From Perlucidibaca sp. (lineage in GTDB: Bacteria; Pseudomonadota; Gammaproteobacteria; Pseudomonadales; Moraxellaceae): a DNA stretch of 64,000 nucleotides. The number at the start of each line of letters is the position of its first letter. Within the stretch, counting starts at the first letter, position 1. Shown piece by piece: positions 57,674 through 64,000 of this stretch. The stretch covers positions 1 through 64,000 of the forward strand of contig JAHFSA010000003.1 of NCBI GenBank assembly GCA_023265995.1, read 5' to 3'. The notes beneath the pieces were generated by a model. The model did not search any database. It saw only the letters and a program-made list of their open reading frames with translations, and was not told the origin of the DNA. Position numbers and translations under genes: made by a program.

Positions 57674-59845
57674 ATGGATAACACGACAACAAACGGTCCG
57701 CGCATTTTCGGGCGCGGCTTTTCCGAATGGCTGCTCAGCCTGCCGGTCTTCTTCCTGCTGCTGCTGACCCTGGTCATCGGCACCGGCGAAATGTTCCACG
57801 GGCAGCTGCTGCGCCTGGGCGAACAGTTCTTCGGTGACCAGAAGGCCAACGTCCAGTACTTCATGCTGCGCGGCGACCCCGTCAAGCCTGATTGCAACCC
57901 CAATCCCGACATCGATGCCGAACTCGCCGCTGCTCAGCAGGCCAGCGCCGCCCCGATGAACGAAATCGACGCGCTCTTCGCTGACCAGGTCGCAAGCCCG
58001 GAAGAAATGCGCGCCTCGATGGTGAAGTCGGCCGAGCTCTGCCGCGAGAAGTTCGACATGTTCGAACGCATCAAGCAGCACATGTCGCCGGGTGTGAAGG
58101 CTTTCCGCGCACTGGAAACCTCGTTCTTCGCGATCTTCCACTTCGGTACCGAGAACCGCTCGCTGGTGCTGCTGCTGATCACCGCGATCTGCGCCATCAG
58201 CACCACGCTGGGTCAGCACCACATCGGCATCCGTCCGCCGCGCACCGTGGCTGACTTCAACGTGCACTCGGTGGCCATGCTGCTCGCCAACGGCGTGCTG
58301 ACGTTCTCGTGCTGGAAGTACATCGGCATGCAGGAAGCCTCGGGCATTCCCATGGACAAGCCCTGGCTGGCCTGGCTCTGGGTTGCGCTGTTCGGCATCC
58401 TGACCGCCATCAGCTTCAAGCAGCTGTTCAAGATGAGCCCGATCGCCACGCCGGGCGGCTCCATCGCCATGGGTCTCCTGAGCATTCCGCTCTATGCCTC
58501 CATGTCGATGGTCAGCGGTACCTACTTCCTGCTGCACAGCCACTTCTCGGCTCAGGCCATCTACCTGAACCAGATGATGGAACTGTCGGGTATCTTCCTG
58601 AACCTGGCTCTTTACATCTGGGCCGGTATGCTGCTGAAGCAGACCCGTATCGTCGACCTCTTCCTCGACATCCTGCGTCCGTGGAAGTTCTCGCCGGAAG
58701 TGCTGACCTACCTCATCCTGCTCGCTGCCGCGCTGCCGACCGCCTACACCGGCGCCTCCGGTATCTTCGTTATCGCAGCTGGTGCGGTGATCTACCACGA
58801 AGTCCGTCATTCCGGTGGTTCCCGCCAGTTCGCTCTGGCCGCCACCGCCATGTCCGGTTCGCTCGGTGTGGTTCTGCGTCCCTGCTTGCTGGTGGTGCTC
58901 ATCGCCGCGCTCAACAAGCAGGTCACGACCAGCATCCTCTACCACTGGGGCTTCTGGGTCTTCCTGCTGACCTCCAGCTTGTTCCTGATCGTGTCCAAGC
59001 TTGCCAGCCGTGAGAAGAACACGCTGGCCAGCCCGTCGGTCGCCATCCCGGGCATGATCCAGGCCACCAAGCCGGTCATTCCGTACGCCATCGTCGTCTT
59101 CGTCGTGATCATGGGCTACAAGTACCTGCTCAACACCAAGCTCGACGAATTCACCGCGGCCGTCATCATGCCGGTGATCATGCTCATGCTGGTTGTGTTC
59201 GACCGTCTGCGCCATGCGCAGGTTGCTCCGACCGACCGTCGTCAGCTCGATCACTCCATGCAGGAAAGCACCCGTATCGGTGAAGACCGTCGTGCTCCGC
59301 GTATTACCGCCTCGGTAAGCCGCTGGAACAACGTGGAAGTCTCGGTGCGTCATGCCACCAACGAAACCATCGGTCACATCGGCGCGCTGCTCATGCTGAT
59401 GGCGCTGTCGCTGGGTATCGGTGGTGTCATCGAGCGTTCCGAAATCATGGAACTGGCTCCGCACCACTTCTCCAACGTCTGGACCGCGATGAGCTTCCTG
59501 ATGGTCACCAAGGTGCTGCTGGGCATGGTCATGGACCCGTTCGGCGCGGTCATCCTGGTGTCGTCGACGCTGGCTCCGATCGCCTATGACAACGGCATCG
59601 ATCCGGTTCACTTCTGGATGATGGTGCTGGTTGCCTTCGAGCTCGGTTACCTGCTGCCGCCGGTTGCCCTCAACCAGCTGCTGACCCGCCTTGTCGTGGG
59701 TGAGAAGGAAATGGACCTGGCTGACGAGGAAGTGTCGCAGGAACCGTTCTTCCGCCGCTACGAGCGCTGGATCGTGCCGGTCATCGTGATGACCATCGGC
59801 ATGCTGATCGTGGCTTACGGCCCGCTGATCTACGCCGGCAAGTAA
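57674..59845 (+). CDS. TRAP-type transporter permease, DctQ-DctM-like fusion
   Basis: The 723-residue protein starts at ATG 57674. An N-terminal helix, then about 120 polar residues (periplasmic, with Cys and QQASAAP linker), then three helices form a DctQ-like unit. About twelve further helices form the DctM-like permease, with LPTAYTGASGIFVIAAGAVI and C-terminal DPFGAVILVSSTLAPIA and FELGYLLPPVALNQ. It should import a dicarboxylate, sugar acid or similar solute using a sodium or proton gradient. No DctP binding-protein gene is adjacent. A strong terminator follows. Codon bias suggests high expression. Confidence 0.83.
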   Translation: MDNTTTNGPRIFGRGFSEWLLSLPVFFLLLLTLVIGTGEMFHGQLLRLGEQFFGDQKANVQYFMLRGDPVKPDCNPNPDIDAELAAAQQASAAPMNEIDALFADQVASPEEMRASMVKSAELCREKFDMFERIKQHMSPGVKAFRALETSFFAIFHFGTENRSLVLLLITAICAISTTLGQHHIGIRPPRTVADFNVHSVAMLLANGVLTFSCWKYIGMQEASGIPMDKPWLAWLWVALFGILTAISFKQLFKMSPIATPGGSIAMGLLSIPLYASMSMVSGTYFLLHSHFSAQAIYLNQMMELSGIFLNLALYIWAGMLLKQTRIVDLFLDILRPWKFSPEVLTYLILLAAALPTAYTGASGIFVIAAGAVIYHEVRHSGGSRQFALAATAMSGSLGVVLRPCLLVVLIAALNKQVTTSILYHWGFWVFLLTSSLFLIVSKLASREKNTLASPSVAIPGMIQATKPVIPYAIVVFVVIMGYKYLLNTKLDEFTAAVIMPVIMLMLVVFDRLRHAQVAPTDRRQLDHSMQESTRIGEDRRAPRITASVSRWNNVEVSVRHATNETIGHIGALLMLMALSLGIGGVIERSEIMELAPHHFSNVWTAMSFLMVTKVLLGMVMDPFGAVILVSSTLAPIAYDNGIDPVHFWMMVLVAFELGYLLPPVALNQLLTRLVVGEKEMDLADEEVSQEPFFRRYERWIVPVIVMTIGMLIVAYGPLIYAGK

Positions 59846-59872
59846 GCGTCAGCTGTTGATGTGTTGAAAAAG

Positions 59873-59904
59873 CAAAGGCACTGTCCGAAAGGACAGTGCC
59901 TTTG
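59873..59904 (+). terminator. rho-independent terminator with GAAA tetraloop
   Basis: A 14-base perfect stem, CAAAGGCACTGTCC (59873-59886) with 59891-59904, closes a GAAA loop and is followed by TTATTC. It ends the permease transcript just before the radical SAM gene. Confidence 0.92.
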
Positions 59905-59933
59905 TTATTCTGTCTCCTGTTCAGGAGGCAGTC

Positions 59934-61043
59934 ATGTCAGATCCCCGTACTCCAGCTCACGTCAATGACCGGCATCCTGAAAAGGGCTCCCTGAAGGGGA
60001 GAGGCACGCCGCTCAATCCTGACAACCGCTTCTTCTCCACCCGCAGCACGGTCGAGTCCGACGGCTGGTGGCAGTCTCCCGATCCCTTGCCGGCCCAGGC
60101 CACGACCGTCGTGGTGCAGCACAGCCGCAGCATCATTTCGCGCAACAGATCTCCGGACGTGCCCTTCGAGCAGTCGATCAACCCCTACCAGGGCTGCGAG
60201 CACGGCTGCATCTACTGCTATGCGCGACCATCGCACGCGTATCTGGATCTTTCGCCCGGGCTGGATTTCGAGACGCGGCTGTTCGCCAAGCCGAATGCGG
60301 CCGAGCTGCTGCGCGCCGAGCTGGCGCGACCGGGCTACCAGGTCAGCAGCATCAACATCGGTGCCAATACCGATCCTTACCAGCCCATAGAGCGCGAGTG
60401 GCGGATCACGCGCTCCCTGCTCGAGGTCATGCTTGATTGCCGGCATCCGGTCACCCTGATCACCAAGAATGCCCTGGTGCTGCGTGACCTGGACCTGCTG
60501 AGCGAGCTGGCTGCCCTGCGTCTGGTGCGCGTCATGGTCTCGGTCACCACGCTGGATCCGGCGCTGAGCCAGATCATGGAGCCGCGTGCTTCGGCGCCGC
60601 ACCGACGCCTGCGCGCCATTGCCGGATTGCGCGCAGGAGGCGTGCCGGTCGGCGTGCTCATGGCGCCGCTGATTCCCTTCATCAATGATGCTGAAATTGA
60701 GCGTCTGCTGCAGGCGGTGGCCGAGGCCGGCGCTGACAGCGCCGGTTATGTTCTGCTGCGTCTGCCGCATGAACTGCGCGAGCTCTTCACGGACTGGCTG
60801 CAGGCGCATTTCCCGCTGCGCGCCGAGCGTGTGCTGCAGATCCTGCGCGAGAGCCGGGGCGGGCGCGAGAACGATCCGCGCTTCGGACATCGCATGCGTG
60901 GTCAGGGCGTGTATGCCGATCTGCTGGCACAGCGCTTCCGGCGGGCGCGGCAGCAGTGGGGTCTGAGTGGCGAACGTGACGGTTTGCGCGCTGACCTGTT
61001 CAGGCCGCCACGTCCGGATGGTCAGTTGGGCTTGTTCGATTGA
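59934..61043 (+). CDS. PA0069-family radical SAM protein (SplB-like)
   Basis: The 369-residue protein has the 4Fe-4S/SAM motif CEHGCIYCYARPSH (CxxxCxxC form) near residue 90, then INIGANTDPYQPIER and LLRLPHEL. The family is distantly related to spore photoproduct lyase, but its reaction is unknown. A perfect AGGAGG lies 5 bases before the ATG. The C-terminal PDGQLGLFD end is typical. It appears monocistronic. Confidence 0.92.
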   Translation: MSDPRTPAHVNDRHPEKGSLKGRGTPLNPDNRFFSTRSTVESDGWWQSPDPLPAQATTVVVQHSRSIISRNRSPDVPFEQSINPYQGCEHGCIYCYARPSHAYLDLSPGLDFETRLFAKPNAAELLRAELARPGYQVSSINIGANTDPYQPIEREWRITRSLLEVMLDCRHPVTLITKNALVLRDLDLLSELAALRLVRVMVSVTTLDPALSQIMEPRASAPHRRLRAIAGLRAGGVPVGVLMAPLIPFINDAEIERLLQAVAEAGADSAGYVLLRLPHELRELFTDWLQAHFPLRAERVLQILRESRGGRENDPRFGHRMRGQGVYADLLAQRFRRARQQWGLSGERDGLRADLFRPPRPDGQLGLFD

Positions 61044-61103
61044 GCATCCGCGCTGGCTGGCAGCGCGGGTGTCATGCAGCGGGTGAAGTGCGGCGGAGTG
61101 GAA

Positions 61104-61448
61104 TCAGGGCAGCAAGGGGCTGTCGAGACCGACGCTGACCTGGTGGCCGTCGCTGAGCAACGGACGCTTGATCAGCGAGGGCTTGCTGACGATCAGCGCC
61201 ACCAGACCTTCCGGATCGGCAGCCTGGGCCAGGCTGTCGGCATCGAGCTGACGCCAGGTGGTGCCGCGACGATTGACCAGGGTGTCGGCGCCGACGGCGG
61301 CCAGCCAGCCACGCACCAGCTCGGGGCTGGGTGCGGCCTTCTTGAAGTCATGAAAGTCGTAGGCCACACCCGCCGTGTCGAGGCGGGTGAAGGCCTTCTT
61401 CATGCTGTCGCAGGCCTTGATGCCGTAGATCGCCAGCGTCATGGTCAT
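61104..61448 (-). CDS. ArsC/Spx-like reductase (YffB family)
   Basis: The 114-residue thioredoxin-fold protein has the YffB pattern: LAIYGIKACDSMKKAFTRLD, YDFHDFKK, NRRGTTWRQLD and SKPSLIKRPLL. It keeps one active-site Cys (KACDSM, Cys13). YffB has weak glutathione-dependent reductase activity, not true arsenate resistance. The ATG overlaps the cysN stop by one base (TGATG), so it is translationally linked to sulfate activation genes. Confidence 0.9.
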   Translation of the reverse strand: MTMTLAIYGIKACDSMKKAFTRLDTAGVAYDFHDFKKAAPSPELVRGWLAAVGADTLVNRRGTTWRQLDADSLAQAADPEGLVALIVSKPSLIKRPLLSDGHQVSVGLDSPLLP

Positions 61449-63109
61449 CAGCCCAGCAGGTCGTTTTCGCGCAGCAATGCCAGCACCTGTTCGGCGGCTT
61501 CGGCATTGCCCTTGGCCAGCGCCACCGGAGCGATCGGCGTCGCCGTGCCGCGAATGCGCAGGCTGCGTTCGCCGACCACTTCATCGGCAACGATGACCAG
61601 CAGACCGGCGCCCTGCAGAGCGGCAATGGCGGCATCCTGATCGGCGTCGACGACAACCGGCAGGGTGCCGGCCTGGAACAGCACGCGTTCGATCAGCTCG
61701 GCGAGGACGCGGGCGCTGCTGGCTTCCACCACCAGACGCGCGGCCGTGTGGCCGAGGCGACGGGCGCGGGCTTCGGCGCTCACGGCCGGCAGCTGCTCGA
61801 CATCGCTGAGCGTGTCGGCGGCTTCCTGGATCATGCCGGCACCGACCGTGACGTTGCTCAGGCGGTCGATCACGATCAGGCTGCCGGTGGCCTTGCAGGC
61901 GGTGTAGCTGTCAAAGGCCACGGCCTTGGTCAGCTGCACGCGGCAGAGCGCGATGCCGTTCAGCGGTACTTCGGCGGCAGCGCTCTTTTCCAGCGTGTTG
62001 ACGTCGATCTGATGAACGATCTCGGTGACCTGGCCGGAGGTGAAGCTGGTGCCGAGCTTGAAGTCATAGGTCTTGCCCAGCTTCAGCGGCTGCTCATGCA
62101 TCCACACCACGTGGGCGAGGAAGGCATGGCCCATGGTCAGGTCGTCGTTGGCGGCCACGATCATGTCGCCGCGCGAAATATCGATCTCGTCGTTGAGCGT
62201 GAGCGTGATGGCCTGGCCCGGATGCGCTTCCGGCAGTTCGCCTTCCCACACCACGATGGACTTGATGGTCGAGGTCTTGCCCGAGGGCAGGGCCTTGATC
62301 GCCATGCCCGGCTTCACGGTGCCGGCGGCCAGCGTGCCGCAGAAGCCGCGGAAGTCGAGGTTGGGGCGGTTGACGTACTGCACCGGCAGACGCAGCTTGT
62401 CGAGCGCCTCATCGCGCTGGATGGCCATGGTGTCCATCAGCTCCAGCAGCGGTGTGCCGGTGTACCAGGGCATCTTCTCGCTCTGGTGCACGACGTTCTC
62501 GCCCTTGAGCGCGGACATCGGCACGTAGTGGATGTCCGGCACATTGAGGCCGGCGGCGAAGGCGGCGTATTCGGCCTTGATCTCGTTGTAGCGGGCTTCG
62601 CTGAACTCGACCAGATCCATCTTGTTGATGGCGATGACGAAGTGGCGAATGCCCAGCAGCGAGCAGATGAAGCTGTGGCGACGGGTCTGCACCTGCACGC
62701 CGTAGCGGGCATCGATGAGCAGCACGGCGACATGGGCGGTGGAGGCACCGGTGGCCATGTTGCGCGTGTACTGCTCATGGCCGGGCGTGTCGGCAATGAT
62801 GTACTTGCGGCGATCGGTGGCGAAGAAGCGGTAGGCCACGTCGATCGTGATGCCTTGTTCGCGCTCCGACTGCAGGCCGTCGACGAGCAGGGCGAGATCG
62901 ACTTCTTCGCCGGTGGTGCCGTGCTTGACGCTGTCGCGGGTGATGGCGGCGAGCTGGTCCTCGAAGATCATCTTCGAGTCGTGCAGCAGACGGCCGATCA
63001 GGGTCGACTTGCCGTCATCCACGCTGCCGCAGGTGATGAAGCGCAGCATGTCCTTGTGTTCATGCTGGTGCAGGTAGTCTTCGATGTTGTCGATGTGTTC
63101 AATGATCAT
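61448..63109 (-). CDS. cysN: sulfate adenylyltransferase large subunit CysN with degenerate C-terminal domain
   Basis: The 553-residue GTPase subunit of ATP sulfurylase has [18 protein letters not shown] (P-loop), [12 protein letters not shown] and NKMDLVEF, with EF-Tu-like beta domains after. E. coli CysN is about 475 residues and fused CysNC about 630. Here residues 444-553 resemble a shortened APS kinase that has lost the GLSGSGKST P-loop (the position reads EASSARVLA) but keeps a CysC-like end ([11 protein letters not shown]). APS-kinase activity is therefore unlikely. It overlaps cysD by one base (TAATG). Confidence 0.95.
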   Translation of the reverse strand: MIIEHIDNIEDYLHQHEHKDMLRFITCGSVDDGKSTLIGRLLHDSKMIFEDQLAAITRDSVKHGTTGEEVDLALLVDGLQSEREQGITIDVAYRFFATDRRKYIIADTPGHEQYTRNMATGASTAHVAVLLIDARYGVQVQTRRHSFICSLLGIRHFVIAINKMDLVEFSEARYNEIKAEYAAFAAGLNVPDIHYVPMSALKGENVVHQSEKMPWYTGTPLLELMDTMAIQRDEALDKLRLPVQYVNRPNLDFRGFCGTLAAGTVKPGMAIKALPSGKTSTIKSIVVWEGELPEAHPGQAITLTLNDEIDISRGDMIVAANDDLTMGHAFLAHVVWMHEQPLKLGKTYDFKLGTSFTSGQVTEIVHQIDVNTLEKSAAAEVPLNGIALCRVQLTKAVAFDSYTACKATGSLIVIDRLSNVTVGAGMIQEAADTLSDVEQLPAVSAEARARRLGHTAARLVVEASSARVLAELIERVLFQAGTLPVVVDADQDAAIAALQGAGLLVIVADEVVGERSLRIRGTATPIAPVALAKGNAEAAEQVLALLRENDLLG

Positions 63110-63999
63110 TAGAAATAGCCTTCGCGTTTCTTCTTTTCCATCGAGCCCGACTCATCGTGGTCGATGGCGCGGCCGGAGCGCTCGGAGGTGCGGGTGACCA
63201 GCATCTCCTGGATGATTTCCGGCAGGGTGGCGGCGTCGGATTCGACTGCGCCCGTCAGCGGGTAGCAGCCGAGCGTGCGGAAGCGCACGTTCTTCATCAT
63301 CGGCACTTCGCCCGGGCGCAGCGGCAGGCGTTCATCATCGACCATGATCAGCATGCCGTCACGTTCGACCACCGGGCGCACGGCCGAGAAGTACAGCGGC
63401 ACGATCTCGATCTTTTCGAGATAGATGTACTGCCAGATATCCAGCTCGGTCCAGTTCGACAGCGGGAAGACACGGATCGACTCGCCCTTGTTGATGCGGC
63501 CGTTGTACAGGTTCCACAGTTCCGGGCGCTGTACCTTCGGGTCCCAGCGATGGTTCTTGTCGCGGAAGGAGTAGACGCGCTCCTTGGCGCGCGACTTTTC
63601 CTCGTCGCGGCGGGCGCCACCGAAGGCGGCGTCGAAGCCGTACTTGTCCAGGGCCTGCTTGAGGGCCTGGGTCTTCATGATGTCGGTGTACTTGGAGCTG
63701 CCGTGGTCGAACGGGTTGATGTTCGCCGCCAGCCCGTCCGGGTTGGTGTGCGACAGCAGTTCCATGCCGGTGACCTTGGCCATGTGGTCGCGGAAACTGA
63801 TCATTTCCTTGAACTTCCACGTGGTGTTGACGTGCATCAGCGGGAACGGCGGCTTGCCGGGGGCGAAAGCCTTGCGCGCCAGATGCAGCATCACCGAGGA
63901 GTCCTTGCCGATCGAATAGAGCATGACCGGGTTGTCGAACTCGGCGGCAACCTCGCGGATGATGTGGATGGACTCTGCCTCAAGTGCCTTGAGGTGAGT
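63109..63999 (-). CDS. cysD: sulfate adenylyltransferase small subunit CysD, N-terminus cut by window end
   Basis: The frame is open to the right edge, so the first few codons are missing; the visible part begins [20 protein letters not shown]. It contains the PP-loop-type [37 protein letters not shown] and [12 protein letters not shown], all hallmarks of CysD, which adenylates sulfate to APS with CysN. Its gene precedes cysN with a one-base overlap, the usual cysDN order. Confidence 0.96.
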   Translation of the reverse strand, partial: THLKALEAESIHIIREVAAEFDNPVMLYSIGKDSSVMLHLARKAFAPGKPPFPLMHVNTTWKFKEMISFRDHMAKVTGMELLSHTNPDGLAANINPFDHGSSKYTDIMKTQALKQALDKYGFDAAFGGARRDEEKSRAKERVYSFRDKNHRWDPKVQRPELWNLYNGRINKGESIRVFPLSNWTELDIWQYIYLEKIEIVPLYFSAVRPVVERDGMLIMVDDERLPLRPGEVPMMKNVRFRTLGCYPLTGAVESDAATLPEIIQEMLVTRTSERSGRAIDHDESGSMEKKKREGYF

Positions 64000-64000
64000 C

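Noticed and set aside
57284-59611. 775-residue antisense reading frame opposite the TRAP permease
   Set aside because: Low-complexity His/Asp/Glu-rich translation with no domain, caused by GC-rich third codon positions of the real gene.
61104-61448. Arsenate reductase for arsenic resistance
   Set aside because: The sequence follows YffB, not ArsC, and no arsR, arsB or acr3 gene is near.

Overview
The window is GC-rich, gene-dense bacterial chromosome, almost certainly from a gammaproteobacterium of the Pseudomonadales type. The best evidence is gene order: ygfZ / sdhE-ygfX / nadB / mucD / lepA-lepB-rnc-era-recO-pdxJ follows the Pseudomonas aeruginosa order as I remember it, but with algU-mucA-mucB missing. 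A GAPDH with a long N-terminal extension, cysDN, and many acyl-CoA enzymes fit a lipid- or hydrocarbon-using Pseudomonadales relative (Moraxellaceae- or Alcanivorax-like). I cannot name a genus.

Layout. 1-3.3 kb: 3' end of a giant RTX/VCBS-type secreted adhesin with identical tandem repeats, then a glycosyltransferase and a short AT-rich intergenic region with DnaA boxes. 3.3-10.1 kb: a six-gene minus-strand operon (acyl-CoA dehydrogenase, SDR, APH-type kinase, histidine phosphatase, SDR, beta-propeller protein) with a divergent LysR gene; kinase plus dehydrogenase suggests hydroxyacyl-CoA catabolism. 10.3-16.4 kb: flavodoxin-like protein, ParA-like ATPase, class V aminotransferase, glutathione reductase, AraC regulator, PF10118 metal-dependent hydrolase. 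16.4-22.5 kb: a TetR-epimerase-Old Yellow Enzyme operon divergent from an MBL-fold/SDR pair, with a clear promoter and operator between them, then a crotonase. 22.5-29.9 kb: FadD6/FATP-like acyl-CoA synthetase, acyl-CoA dehydrogenase, small membrane protein, UbiB-family kinase, MBL hydrolase, yaaA and a DUF1244 gene. 29.9-35.5 kb: GAPDH, an Mpo1-like protein and a FadA/FadB pair of the type also known in mycobacteria. 35.5-40.6 kb: small cysteine-cluster protein, MerR, OmpA-family porin, TetR, ung and a 3-hydroxyisobutyryl-CoA hydrolase-like gene.

40.6-53.9 kb is the conserved core block. It is interrupted between mucD and lepA (45.7-47.9 kb) by an accessory island: a HigBA-type toxin-antitoxin pair and two AT-richer gene cassettes. 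The first cassette ends in a canonical 60-base integron attC site and the second in a degenerate attC-like element. No integron integrase is in the window, so this looks like a small integrase-less attC cluster (CALIN) and is the most distinctive feature here.

53.9-64 kb: DUF898 membrane protein with an M48-like peptidase, SIMPL-domain protein, a hypothetical membrane protein, a fused TRAP-type permease, a PA0069-type radical SAM protein, an ArsC-like reductase and cysN-cysD. The CysN carries what looks like a decayed APS-kinase domain. No tRNA, rRNA, CRISPR array, transposase or prophage gene was seen.
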